64,000 nucleotides of DNA from Pseudomonadota bacterium. Its GTDB lineage: Bacteria; Pseudomonadota; Alphaproteobacteria; Acetobacterales; Acetobacteraceae. Location: the NCBI GenBank assembly GCA_021845985.1, contig JAJZES010000012.1, positions 124,001-188,000 of the forward strand, in the 5' to 3' direction. The position numbers and the translations under genes are program-made. Below the pieces are notes generated by a model. That model did not search any database and was not told the DNA's origin. It saw only the letters and a list, made by a program, of their open reading frames with translations. Shown piece after piece: positions 41,432 through 50,253 of this stretch (position 1 is the first letter of the stretch; each line of letters starts with the position of its first letter).

Positions 41432-41889
41432 CTCCGGCGCGCCGCGTTGCGTTCCCAGCCGCCGGCAGGCGTCTGCTGCCAGTAGGTCAGCGCGTGCCCC
41501 GCCGCCTTCGCCGCGCGCCAGCGGTCGCGGGCGGCGGCAACGGCGGCGGTGTCATTGCCGTCGAACAGGTCGAACACCCGGTCGAACGCAGCGAGCCGGG
41601 TGCTGGCGGTGCCGTCCACCAGGAACAAGAAGCGGGCGCCGTTCGGGGCGGCGTCGTCGGTGGCGATCCAGATCGGCTGCAGCGCCGCATCGCCGGCCTC
41701 GCGCGTGCCGTGCGGCAGCCAGTCAGGCTCGGCGCAGAGCCACAAAGCCGTGTCCAGCGCCGCCACCCGCTCGTCGCTGTCGCACATCACGGCGGCGCGC
41801 TGACCGGCGGCCAGGGTACGGCCGAGCAGCTTGGGCAGCGCCTGCTCGGGTCCCGTGGTGCGCAGATGGTAGAAGCCGATTTCCGCCAT
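41428..41889 (-). CDS. holC: DNA polymerase III chi subunit HolC
   Basis: Subunit of the clamp-loader complex that contacts single-strand-binding protein. The ATG at 41889 gives 153 residues, normal for HolC. The N-terminal MAEIGFYHL, the LPKLLGRTLAAGQRAAVMC strand-helix and NGARFLFLVDG are typical of the chi fold. It directly follows pepA with a one-base overlap, the usual pepA-holC order. Confidence 0.9.
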   Translation of the reverse strand: MAEIGFYHLRTTGPEQALPKLLGRTLAAGQRAAVMCDSDERVAALDTALWLCAEPDWLPHGTREAGDAALQPIWIATDDAAPNGARFLFLVDGTASTRLAAFDRVFDLFDGNDTAAVAAARDRWRAAKAAGHALTYWQQTPAGGWERNAARRS

Positions 41890-43358
41890 CAGCCCTCGTA
41901 ATGGTCGGCCACCAGCCGGTCGAGCATGCGCACGCCATAGGCGGTGGCGCCTTTCGGCGTCGTTGCCGCGTCCTTGGTGGCCCAGGCCATGCCGGCGATG
42001 TCGAGATGCGCCCACGGCTTGCCGTTGACGAAGCGCTGAATGAACTGCGCCGCGGTGATCGCGCCGCCCGGACGGCCCCCGACATTCTTCATATCGGCGA
42101 TGTCGCTCTTGATCTGCTTGTCATAGGCTTCGCCGAGCGGCAGCCGCCACAGCTTCTCCCCGCTGGCTTCGCCGGAGGCGTACAGGCGCCGGGCGAGCTC
42201 GTCATCATTGCTGAAAAACCCGCCCATCTCATGGCCGAGGCTGATGATCATGGCGCCGGTCAGCGTCGCCAGATCGACCATGAAACGGGGGTCGAACTGC
42301 TGCTGGCAGTACCAAAGCACGTCGGCGAGCACGAGGCGGCCTTCGGCGTCGGTGTTGATCACCTCGACGGTCTGGCCGGAATAGGTCTTCACCACGTCGC
42401 CCGGACGCTGGGCGCTGCCGGAGGGCATGTTCTCCACCAGCCCGACCAGCCCGACCACATCGGCCCGCGCGCGCCGCCCGGCCAGCGCCGCCATCAGGCC
42501 GATCACCGCACCGGCGCCGGCCATGTCCCATTTCATGTCCTCCATACCGGCAGCCGGCTTGATGCTGATGCCGCCGGTGTCGAAGGTGACACCTTTGCCG
42601 ATGAAGGCGATCGGCTTGCCGGCGCCCCCGGCGCCGTCCCAGCGCATCACCACCATGCGCGGCTCATTGACGCTGCCCTGCGCCACCCCGAGGAAGGCGC
42701 CGAAGCCGAGTTCGGCCATGCGTGCCGGCCCGATCACTTCGACCTTCAGCCCAAGGGCGGTGAGGCCCTCGCAGCGCTGCGCCATCTCGGCCGGGGTCAG
42801 CACATTGGGCGGCTCGCTGACCAGATCGCGGGCGAGGCAGACACCGTGGGCGACCGGCTTGAGCACCGCCCATGCCGCCTCGGCCGCGCCGGCATCCTCG
42901 GCAAGCAGGTTCAGCGTGGCGAGGCGCGGCTTCTCATCCGGCTTTTCGGTGGTGCGGTAGCGGTCGAAGCGGTAGCCGCGCAGCACCGCGCCCATCGCCA
43001 TGTGCGCCGCCAGCATCGGGCCGAGCGGCAATGTGGCGAGCGCGACGGCGGGTTCACGCAGCAGCGCGGCGATGGCGTGGCCCCCGGCCTCCTCGGCGAT
43101 CAGCGGCGTGACCTCGCCCGGCTTGCCGAGACCGACGGCGACGACCCGCGACAGGCCGGCGCCGGGCGCCAGGATGGTCACTGTCTGGCCTTTGCGTCCC
43201 TTGAACTCGGCCGCCTCCAGGGCACGGGAGACGGCGCCGCCGGTGGCGGCATCAAGGCCCGCCCAGCCAGCGGCCTCGGCGGTGCGGCCTTCTTCCACCG
43301 GCAGCACCAGCGCCCCCGAGGAGGGCAGGGTCGAATGGCTGATCGTGACGTCGAGCAT
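41889..43358 (-). CDS. pepA: Leucyl aminopeptidase PepA
   Basis: Dizinc/dimanganese M17 aminopeptidase that trims N-terminal residues from peptides. The ATG at 43358 (MLDVTISH) gives 489 residues; the frame is open upstream but overlaps the divergent cysQ gene. The M17 signature NTDAEGRLVLADV and the metal-site segment GKGVTFDTGGISIKP are intact, and the second-shell KWDMAGAGAV follows. It is coupled to holC. Confidence 0.95.
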   Translation of the reverse strand: MLDVTISHSTLPSSGALVLPVEEGRTAEAAGWAGLDAATGGAVSRALEAAEFKGRKGQTVTILAPGAGLSRVVAVGLGKPGEVTPLIAEEAGGHAIAALLREPAVALATLPLGPMLAAHMAMGAVLRGYRFDRYRTTEKPDEKPRLATLNLLAEDAGAAEAAWAVLKPVAHGVCLARDLVSEPPNVLTPAEMAQRCEGLTALGLKVEVIGPARMAELGFGAFLGVAQGSVNEPRMVVMRWDGAGGAGKPIAFIGKGVTFDTGGISIKPAAGMEDMKWDMAGAGAVIGLMAALAGRRARADVVGLVGLVENMPSGSAQRPGDVVKTYSGQTVEVINTDAEGRLVLADVLWYCQQQFDPRFMVDLATLTGAMIISLGHEMGGFFSNDDELARRLYASGEASGEKLWRLPLGEAYDKQIKSDIADMKNVGGRPGGAITAAQFIQRFVNGKPWAHLDIAGMAWATKDAATTPKGATAYGVRMLDRLVADHYEG

Positions 43359-43442
43359 GGGCAGCGGCTCCCGAAGCGCGGATGACGGACCACTGTAGCA
43401 GCGGGTGGCGGGCGTGCCAGGGCATGCGCTAAGCAGACGGGC

Positions 43443-44207
43443 ATGGACGATCATGCGCTGCTCAATCTTGCTGCCGATCTTGCCCGTCAGGCGGGCGCCA
43501 CCATCCTGGCCATCCGCGCGCGTGGTTTCGACACGCTGCGCAAGGCCGACGCCTCGCCGGTGACGGAGGCGGACCACGCCGCCGAAGCGCTGATCGTCGC
43601 CGGGCTGCGTCGCGCCACGCCGGATATTCCGGTGGTGGCGGAGGAGGAGATGGCGGCCGGGCATGTGCCGGCGCGGGCGGACAGTTTCTGGCTGGTTGAT
43701 CCGCTCGACGGGACCAAGGAGTTCGCCGCTCTGCGCGATGATTTCGCGGTGAATGTCGGATTGGTGCGGGACGGGCGGGCGGTGCTCGGCGCGGTCGGCA
43801 TTCCGGCGCGGGCGGAGATGTTCGGCGGCATTGTCGGGCGCGGCGCCTGGAAGCGCACCGCCGCGGGAGAGCGGCGCATCGTAGTGCGCCCGGTCCCGCC
43901 GGACGGCCTCGACGTCATCGCCTCGCGCGCCCATGCCAATGACGAGCGCTTGTCGGCCTTTCTGGCCGGACGGCGGGTCCACTCGGTGCTCAACATCGGC
44001 TCGGCGCTGAAGATTTGCCGTGTCGCCGAGGGGGCGGCTGATCTCTACCCGCGCTTCGGGCGCACCATGGAGTGGGATACCGCTGCGCCGCAGGCGGTGC
44101 TGGAGGCGGCGGGTGGCGCGCTGCGGGTGATCGAAACCGGAGCGCCGCTCGGCTACGCCAAACCGGGCTGGGACAATCCGCATTTCGTCTGCACGGGTCA
44201 GAGTTGA
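43443..44207 (+). CDS. cysQ: 3'(2'),5'-bisphosphate nucleotidase CysQ
   Basis: Mg-dependent phosphatase of the inositol monophosphatase superfamily that recycles 3'-phosphoadenosine 5'-phosphate from sulfate assimilation. The 254-residue protein has the metal motif DPLDGTKEF (about 87-95), the preceding EEEM acid pair, and the late EWDTAAPQAVLEAAGG motif. CysQ rather than another IMPase is favoured by the KEF sequence after DGT. Its stop overlaps a TTG start for the following Sua5-type gene. Confidence 0.92.
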   Translation: MDDHALLNLAADLARQAGATILAIRARGFDTLRKADASPVTEADHAAEALIVAGLRRATPDIPVVAEEEMAAGHVPARADSFWLVDPLDGTKEFAALRDDFAVNVGLVRDGRAVLGAVGIPARAEMFGGIVGRGAWKRTAAGERRIVVRPVPPDGLDVIASRAHANDERLSAFLAGRRVHSVLNIGSALKICRVAEGAADLYPRFGRTMEWDTAAPQAVLEAAGGALRVIETGAPLGYAKPGWDNPHFVCTGQS

Positions 44208-45178
44208 CCGAACGCCTCGCCACCGACCCTGCCGGCATCGCTCGCGCCGCCGATTTGCTCCGCGTCGGCGCCCTGGTCGCCTTCGGCACCGAGACGGTGT
44301 ACGGCCTCGGCGCCGATGCCACCGACGCGCGCGCCGTGGCCGCGGTGTTCGCCGCCAAGGGTCGGCCGCATTTCAATCCGCTGATCTGCCATTATCCAGA
44401 GGTCGATGCGGCCTTCGCCCATGTCGAGCCGAACCCGGCCGCACTGCGCCTCGCCGCGGCGTTCTGGCCCGGACCGCTGACGCTGGTGCTGCCGCGCCGC
44501 AAACAGTGTCCGGTGGCGCTGCTCGCCAGTGCCGGCCTTGATACGCTTGCGGTGCGGGTGCCGGCGCATCCGGTGGCGCAGGCGCTGCTGCGCGCGGTCG
44601 GCCGGCCGGTGGCCGCTCCCTCCGCCAATCCTTCGGGACGGATCAGCCCGACCACTGCCGCGCATGTGCTGGCCGGGTTGGACGGTCGCATCGCCGCGGT
44701 GCTGGACAGTGGGCCATGCGCCGTCGGCATCGAATCAACGGTGCTGGACCTCAGCCGCCCGGTGCCATTCTTGCTGCGTCCAGGGGGTGTCACGCGCGAG
44801 GCGATCATGCAGGTGGTCGGCCCGCTGCACAGCGGCATTACCCAGGAGCAGTCGGCGGCGCGCACCCTGCGCTCGCCTGGGCTGTTGATCTCGCACTACG
44901 CGCCGGCGCTGCCGGTGCGGCTGGCGGCAACCTCGGTTGCGTCGGACGAGGCGCTGCTCGCCTTCGGGCCGCCGCTGCCGGGAGCCGGGGCGGAATATCA
45001 ACTCAGCGTGGGCGAAGATCTGGCCGAGGCGGCAGCACGGCTGTTCGACGGGCTTCGCGCGCTCGATGCCGCCGGGGCACGGCTGGGGCTGGCCGGCATC
45101 GCCGCCATGCCGGTGCCGTCAGCCGGGCTGGGCCTCGCCATCAACGACCGCCTCAGTCGCGCCGCCGCTCCGCGCTGA
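44204..45178 (+). CDS. L-threonylcarbamoyladenylate synthase (Sua5/TsaC type)
   Basis: Makes threonylcarbamoyl-AMP for t6A37 modification of ANN-reading tRNAs. I start it at the TTG at 44204 that overlaps the cysQ stop (TTGA), giving 324 residues. The YrdC domain is complete: TETVYGLGADATD, the KGRPHFNPLICHY segment (KxR and SxN substrate contacts in the family) and the PSANPSGRISPTTAAHV motif. A C-terminal Sua5 extension from about 210 (SPGLLISHYAP) distinguishes it from short TsaC. Confidence 0.92.
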   Translation: MTERLATDPAGIARAADLLRVGALVAFGTETVYGLGADATDARAVAAVFAAKGRPHFNPLICHYPEVDAAFAHVEPNPAALRLAAAFWPGPLTLVLPRRKQCPVALLASAGLDTLAVRVPAHPVAQALLRAVGRPVAAPSANPSGRISPTTAAHVLAGLDGRIAAVLDSGPCAVGIESTVLDLSRPVPFLLRPGGVTREAIMQVVGPLHSGITQEQSAARTLRSPGLLISHYAPALPVRLAATSVASDEALLAFGPPLPGAGAEYQLSVGEDLAEAAARLFDGLRALDAAGARLGLAGIAAMPVPSAGLGLAINDRLSRAAAPR

Positions 45179-45260
45179 CCGGGGTGCCGCTGGCCGGGGG
45201 TTTCCTCGGCGCCCCGGCTTCTCCATGCTGTACCCTGAACGCGACTGCCCGGAAGCTTCC

Positions 45261-46658
45261 ATGTCCGCCATCACCGACCCCGCCCTGATGACCGCCGAGG
45301 ACCTGCTCGGCCACTATGCGCGCCGCAGTCTCAGCCCGGTCGAGGTGCTGCAGGCCGTGACCGAGCGTGTGGCGCGCCACAACCCGTCGCTCAACGCCTT
45401 CGCGGTGATGACGCCGCAGGCGCTGGCCGCGGCCGGGGAGAGCGAGGCGCGCTGGCGTATAGGCCGGCCGATGGGGACGCTCGACGGCGTGCCCTGCACG
45501 GTCAAGGACCTGCTCGATCTGGCCGGCCACCCGACGCGGCGCGGCTCGCGCCTATCCGATCCGACGCCGGTGGTGGACGACGCGCCTGCCGTCGCCGGGC
45601 TGAAGGCCGAGGGGGCGGTCATCATCGGCAAGACGACGACGACCGAGTTCGGCTGGAAATCGCCGGGGGATTGTCCGCTGCACGGCATCACCCGCAACCC
45701 GTGGAACACCGCCCATACGCCGGGCGGCTCTTCCTCCGGCGCCGCCGCGGCGGCGGCGGGGGGGTTCGGGCCGCTGCATATCGGGACCGATGCCGGCGGC
45801 TCGGTGCGCATTCCCGCCGCCTGGTGCGGCGTGCTGGGCCTCAAGCCGACCTTCGGCCGGGTGCCGCAATGGCCGCTCGGTGCGTTCGGCCATGTCGCCG
45901 CCGCCGGCCCGCTCACCCGCAGCGTGCGCGACGCGGCGCTGATGCTCGGCGCCATGGCGCGCTTCGATCTGCGCGACCCGTTCGCCCTGCCGGACGACCG
46001 GCGCGACTGGCGCGACGGTATCGAGGACGGGGTCGCCGAGCTGCGTGTGGCGGTGCTGCGCCGGCCGGGATTCGAGGCGCCGGTGGACTGGGAGGGCATG
46101 GCGGCAGTGGACGACGCCGCCCGGCTGCTGATGGAGGCTGGCGCCGAGGTCGAGGAGGCCGATCCCGGCCTGCCCGATACGCGCGAGATTTTCGGCCGCA
46201 TCTGGGGTGTCGCGTTGTCGCGGCTGGTGCATTCCTTTCCCGAGACGCGCCGGCACATGCTCGATCCGGGATTGCTGGAGGTGGCGCGGGCGGCCGGAAA
46301 TGTCTCGGCTATCGAGTTCCTCGACGGCGAGGCGATGCGCGTTGCCGCGGCGCACGCGATGGCGCGGTTCCATCAGAAATACGATCTCGTGATGTGCCCG
46401 ACGGTCGTGACCACGGCGCCGCTGGCCGAGGCGCCGATCGCCGATCCGGTGCGGGCGCTGTGGAACGACTGGGCGCCCTGGACCTTCGCCTTCAATCTCA
46501 CCCGTCAGCCGGCGGTGACGGTGCCGATGGGGTTCGCCACCAACGGATTGCCGCGCGCGGTGCAGCTCGCCGGGCCGCTCTATCGTGACGACCTGGTGCT
46601 GCGGGCCGCCCGCACGCTGGAAGTGGCGCAGCCGTTTCTGATGCCCGAGTTGGACTAG
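45261..46658 (+). CDS. Amidase-signature family protein
   Basis: 465-residue hydrolase of the GatA/amidase family from the ATG at 45261, behind GGAAG. The Ser-Ser-Lys triad segments are present: TVKDLLDL (Lys), TPGGSSSGAAAAA (cis Ser region) and GTDAGGSVRIPA (nucleophile). No gatB or gatC lies nearby, so a stand-alone amidase acting on small amides is more likely than the tRNA amidotransferase. Substrate cannot be named. Confidence 0.88.
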   Translation: MSAITDPALMTAEDLLGHYARRSLSPVEVLQAVTERVARHNPSLNAFAVMTPQALAAAGESEARWRIGRPMGTLDGVPCTVKDLLDLAGHPTRRGSRLSDPTPVVDDAPAVAGLKAEGAVIIGKTTTTEFGWKSPGDCPLHGITRNPWNTAHTPGGSSSGAAAAAAGGFGPLHIGTDAGGSVRIPAAWCGVLGLKPTFGRVPQWPLGAFGHVAAAGPLTRSVRDAALMLGAMARFDLRDPFALPDDRRDWRDGIEDGVAELRVAVLRRPGFEAPVDWEGMAAVDDAARLLMEAGAEVEEADPGLPDTREIFGRIWGVALSRLVHSFPETRRHMLDPGLLEVARAAGNVSAIEFLDGEAMRVAAAHAMARFHQKYDLVMCPTVVTTAPLAEAPIADPVRALWNDWAPWTFAFNLTRQPAVTVPMGFATNGLPRAVQLAGPLYRDDLVLRAARTLEVAQPFLMPELD

Positions 46659-46763
46659 TGGCCCGATGCCAGTGCCCCGTTCCGGGCGCCGGCTGAGCCG
46701 GCCGACGAAATCAACCCGACGCACTGACCGATGATGAACCTTGTGAAAGTGGCGGAGCACTAG

Positions 46764-47393
46764 ATGTATCAGCGTCCTGCCTTCGCTGAAGCCGATCCGA
46801 ACCGGATCGCGGCGCTGATCGAGGGCCATCCGTTTGGCCTGCTGGTTACGGCCGAGGGCGGCCTCGATGCCTCGCCGCTGCCGTTCGTGCTGCGGCGTGA
46901 GGCGGGCGGCTTTGTGTTGGAAGGCCATCTGGCCGCCGGCAACCCGCAATGCGCGCAGATCGCCGCCGGTGCGCCGGCGCTGGCGGTGTTCTCTGGTCCG
47001 CACGCCTATATCTCGCCGAGCTGGTATCGGACCCGGCCGGCGGTGCCCACCTGGGACTATGCCGCCGTTCATATCCACGGCCGGCTGGTGCCGGTCGAGG
47101 AGGACCGGGCCATGCGGGCGATGCTGCGCGCCCTGTCCGCCGCCGATGCCAGTTTTGCGATGGATGATCTGCCGGCCGATTTCATGGCCGGGATGATGCG
47201 CGGCATTCGCGCCTTCCGGCTGCCGGCGGAGCGGATCGAGGCGCAGTGGAAGGTGAGCCAAAACCGCAGCGCCGGCGACCGCGAGGGCGTCATCGACGCC
47301 TTGCAGGCACAGGGCGCGGGCGAGGTCGCAGCGCTGATCGCGGCGACGCTGCCGGTGCCTCAGGCGGCGCGACGCCTCGCGCCCCAGGTGTAG
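46764..47393 (+). CDS. PaiB-like FMN-binding protein
   Basis: 209-residue protein of the PaiB/FMN-binding split-barrel family. The N-terminal YQRPAFAEADPNRIAALIEGHP, the YISPSWY and VPTWDYAAVHIHG strands and the late SQNRSAGDREGV are family hallmarks. In Bacillus PaiB is a negative regulator of protease and sporulation genes, but here the role is unproven and no PaiA neighbour is present. Its last 34 bases overlap the convergent GT2-GtrA gene. Confidence 0.87.
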   Translation: MYQRPAFAEADPNRIAALIEGHPFGLLVTAEGGLDASPLPFVLRREAGGFVLEGHLAAGNPQCAQIAAGAPALAVFSGPHAYISPSWYRTRPAVPTWDYAAVHIHGRLVPVEEDRAMRAMLRALSAADASFAMDDLPADFMAGMMRGIRAFRLPAERIEAQWKVSQNRSAGDREGVIDALQAQGAGEVAALIAATLPVPQAARRLAPQV

Positions 47394-48514
47394 GTCGAGG
47401 CGATGGCGTAGTTCCAGACGCCGCCGATCAACGCGCCGGCCAGCCCAGCCAGCCACCAGCTCGATCCGCGCCCGAACGCTTCGGCCGCAACACCGACATT
47501 GGCGACCGCGCCAACCCCACAGCCGAGACAGAATATCGCCATTCCCCGCAGCATCCGCCATCCCCGCAGCCGGCGGTCGCGGTAGGTGAGCTGGTTGTTG
47601 AGCAGAAAGTTGAACACCATTGCGGCAATCGTCGCGCCAGTCTCGGCGATCGAAAACGCGGCGCCGGCACCGAGCGCCAGCCGCAGCACGATGAGGTTGG
47701 CGAGCACGCCGAACGCACCGATCAGCGCGAACAGCACGAAGCGCACGGGCACCACGCGGCCGATCAGCTTGTCGGCGATCAGCATGAGATATTCCCACAC
47801 CGCCATGGCGTCGAGCTTGCTCTCGCCGAACTGACGGGCGCGGAACTCGTAGGCAAACTCCTGGAAGCGCAGCGGACGCGGCGCCGAGGCAAACAGATCG
47901 AGCAGAATCTTGAAGCCCTGCGCGGACAGATCGCGCACCGCCTCGTTGAATGCCGGGCGCCGCAACATGAAAAAGCCGCTCATCGGATCGGCGATCTCGG
48001 CCTTGACCACCAGCCGGCTCAGCCTGGTGGCGAAATCGCTGATGCGGGCGCGCCGCCCGTCCCATTGGCCGATGCCGCCGCCAGCGACGTAGCGGCTGGC
48101 GATTGCGACATCAATTTCGCCGCCGCGCAGCGCCGCCAGCATGCGCGGCAGCAAGGTCTCGTCATGCTGCAAATCGGCATCCATCACCGCGACGATCGGC
48201 GCCGACGTTGCCAGAATACCCTCGATGCAGGCGCTCGACAGGCCGCGGCGGCCGATGCGCTGCAGCACGCGCACCTGCGGATCACGCTGGGCGATCGCGC
48301 GCACCTCGTCAGCAGTTCCGTCGCGCGAGTCATCGTCCACGAACACGATTTCCCAGGCGACGCCGGCCAGCACCGTATGCAGCCGCGCCACCAGGACGGG
48401 AACATTGGCCCGCTCATTCAGCGTCGGCACCACAATGGCCAGTTCACGGCCGGCGATGCTTGCCGCGCTCATCCCGTCACGGTCGGCAATAGTATCGGGA
48501 TACAAAGTATCCAC
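47360..48514 (-). CDS. GT2 polyprenol-phosphate glycosyltransferase fused to GtrA membrane domain
   Basis: 384-residue two-domain protein. Residues about 20-240 are a family 2 glycosyltransferase of the dolichol-phosphate mannosyltransferase type (VVPTLNERANV, VDDDSRDGT, MDADLQHDE). The C-terminal 125 residues form a GtrA-like domain with four hydrophobic helices, likely moving or holding the lipid-linked sugar. The GTG at 48514 is preceded by GGAGG six bases upstream and is preferred over the ATG at 48472. Lipid-linked sugar donation to envelope glycans is the likely role. Confidence 0.88.
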   Translation of the reverse strand: MDTLYPDTIADRDGMSAASIAGRELAIVVPTLNERANVPVLVARLHTVLAGVAWEIVFVDDDSRDGTADEVRAIAQRDPQVRVLQRIGRRGLSSACIEGILATSAPIVAVMDADLQHDETLLPRMLAALRGGEIDVAIASRYVAGGGIGQWDGRRARISDFATRLSRLVVKAEIADPMSGFFMLRRPAFNEAVRDLSAQGFKILLDLFASAPRPLRFQEFAYEFRARQFGESKLDAMAVWEYLMLIADKLIGRVVPVRFVLFALIGAFGVLANLIVLRLALGAGAAFSIAETGATIAAMVFNFLLNNQLTYRDRRLRGWRMLRGMAIFCLGCGVGAVANVGVAAEAFGRGSSWWLAGLAGALIGGVWNYAIASTYTWGARRRAA

Positions 48515-48595
48515 GCCAGCCTCCGGCGGATTTCACCATTGTTTGATGCCAGAACGATGTGTCCGTTTCAAGCTGTACCTGCAGAATCCCGCCGG

Positions 48596-49747
48596 CTAAA
48601 GTACCAGTGCCGTCAGCAGGGCATCAAGCCGCTTGCGGCCTTCTCCGGTCGCGCGCAGCCTGCCTTCGCCGCGCAGCAGATAGCCTGCATCCTGCGCCCG
48701 CACCAGCGTGTCGTGGTCGATCGCGGCATCGAGGGACAGGCCGGTGCGGGCGGCAAAGCGGTCTTCGTCGATCCCCTCGGTCAGACGGAGGCCCATGAGC
48801 AGCATTTCCCGCCCCCGCTCCTGCGCGCTGACTGGCGCTTCATCGGTGCTGCCGTGGCCGTTCCGCTCGACACGCTCCGCCCAGGGTTCCGGTGCCCGAT
48901 GCCGTCGTGTCGCCAGCAACGCATTGCCGATGCTGACGCGGCCATGCGCGCCAGGGCCAATGCCGGCATAATCCGCATAGCGCCAATAGGCGAGATTATG
49001 GCGGCTCTCCGCGCCCGGCCGGGCGTAATTCGACACTTCATAGGCGTCCAACCCGTGCCGCGACGCTTCCTCGGCGGTCGCATCGTAGAGCGCGGCGCCG
49101 GTGTCGTCGTCGGGCAGGATGATCGCGCCGCGCCGGTGCAGCGCCGCGAAGCCGGTGCCCGGCTCGATGGTAAGCTGGTAAAGCGACAGGTGATCGGCGG
49201 CGATGCCGAGGGCCTGACGCAGTTCCGCCCGCCAGCCGGCCAGGTCCTGTCCCGGCCGTGCGTAAATCAGATCGAACGAATGGCGCGGAAACGTGCGTCG
49301 GGCGATGTCGAGTGCGGCCAGCGCCTGCGCCGCGGAGTGCTCCCGGCCCAGCAGCCGCAGCGCGGCATCGTCGAGACTCTGCACACCGAGCGAGACGCGA
49401 TTGACCCCGGCGTGGCGGAACGCCGCGAACCGGCCTGCCTCAACGCTGGTTGGGTTGGCCTCCAGCGTGATCTCAAGATCGGGCGGCGCGACGAACAGGC
49501 GTGTGGCGTCAGCGATCAGCGCCGCGACGGTTTCCGGTGCCATCAGGCTGGGCGTGCCGCCGCCGAAAAAGATCGACCCGAGCCGGCGCCGGCCGAGCCG
49601 CTCCGCCTCCCATTCCAGTTCCCTGCGCAGCGCGGCGGCAAAACGGCGCTGGTCGATGCGCTCGCGCACATGGCTGTTGAAGTCGCAGTAGGGGCACTTG
49701 GCGAGACAGAACGGCCAGTGGATATAGAGCGCGAGGGGAAGCTGCAT
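48596..49747 (-). CDS. hemW: Heme chaperone HemW (radical SAM)
   Basis: Radical-SAM relative of coproporphyrinogen III dehydrogenase now regarded as a heme-trafficking protein. The 383-residue protein opens with YIHWPFCLAKCPYCDFNSH, containing the C-x3-C-x2-C cluster motif. SIFFGGGTPSLM, the ITLEANPT strand and SLGVQSLDD are complete HemW/HemN motifs. The short N-terminus and missing upstream extension separate it from HemN. It starts only 21 bases from the divergent ybaK-like gene. Confidence 0.9.
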   Translation of the reverse strand: MQLPLALYIHWPFCLAKCPYCDFNSHVRERIDQRRFAAALRRELEWEAERLGRRRLGSIFFGGGTPSLMAPETVAALIADATRLFVAPPDLEITLEANPTSVEAGRFAAFRHAGVNRVSLGVQSLDDAALRLLGREHSAAQALAALDIARRTFPRHSFDLIYARPGQDLAGWRAELRQALGIAADHLSLYQLTIEPGTGFAALHRRGAIILPDDDTGAALYDATAEEASRHGLDAYEVSNYARPGAESRHNLAYWRYADYAGIGPGAHGRVSIGNALLATRRHRAPEPWAERVERNGHGSTDEAPVSAQERGREMLLMGLRLTEGIDEDRFAARTGLSLDAAIDHDTLVRAQDAGYLLRGEGRLRATGEGRKRLDALLTALVL

Positions 49748-49768
49748 GACCCCTCATATGGGGAGCGC

Positions 49769-50242
49769 ATGGCCGCGAAAACCTCTGTCGATCGGGTGCG
49801 GGAGGCCTTGCTCGCGGCCGGCCACCCCGACACCATCGCCGCGTTTCCGGCGACGACGCGCACCGCTGCCGAAGCGGCGCAGGCGATCGGCTGCACCATC
49901 GCCCAGATCGCCAAATCGGTTGTGTTCCGGGCTGGCGAGCGCGCGGCGCTGGTGATCGCCTCGGGGGTCAACCGGGTCGATGCACGCAAGGTCGAGGCGG
50001 TGCTCGGCGTGGCGCTGCGCCGTGCCGATGGTGAATGGGTGCGGGCGCAGACCGGATTTGCCATCGGCGGGGTCTCGCCGCTGGGCCATCTGGCTCCGCC
50101 GCTGCTGGTGTTCGACCGCGATCTGCTGGCGTTGCACCCGATCTGGGCGGCCGCCGGCACCCCGCACCATGTATTCCGCACCGAGGCTGAGACGCTGGCC
50201 CGGATCACCGGCGCGGTGCTCGCCGACATTCGCGAGGCATGA
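49769..50242 (+). CDS. YbaK/EbsC-type aminoacyl-tRNA deacylase
   Basis: 157-residue YbaK/ProX-fold protein; family members hydrolyse mischarged Cys- or Ala-tRNAPro. Seen are the KSVVFRAGERAALVIASG strand with the conserved lysine, and GFAIGGVSPLGHLAP, the GxxxGGxxPxG hallmark. The ATG at 49769 has GGGGAG four bases upstream. The frame stays open nearly 2.5 kb further upstream, antisense to hemW and the GT2 gene; that extension is an artefact of GC-rich codons. Confidence 0.9.
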   Translation: MAAKTSVDRVREALLAAGHPDTIAAFPATTRTAAEAAQAIGCTIAQIAKSVVFRAGERAALVIASGVNRVDARKVEAVLGVALRRADGEWVRAQTGFAIGGVSPLGHLAPPLLVFDRDLLALHPIWAAAGTPHHVFRTEAETLARITGAVLADIREA

Positions 50243-50253
50243 ACATGCGGCGG

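Noticed and set aside
47246-49768. An open frame of about 840 codons upstream of and in phase with the ybaK-like gene
   Set aside because: It is antisense to the well-supported GT2-GtrA and hemW genes and has no domain character; high GC at third positions keeps antisense frames open.
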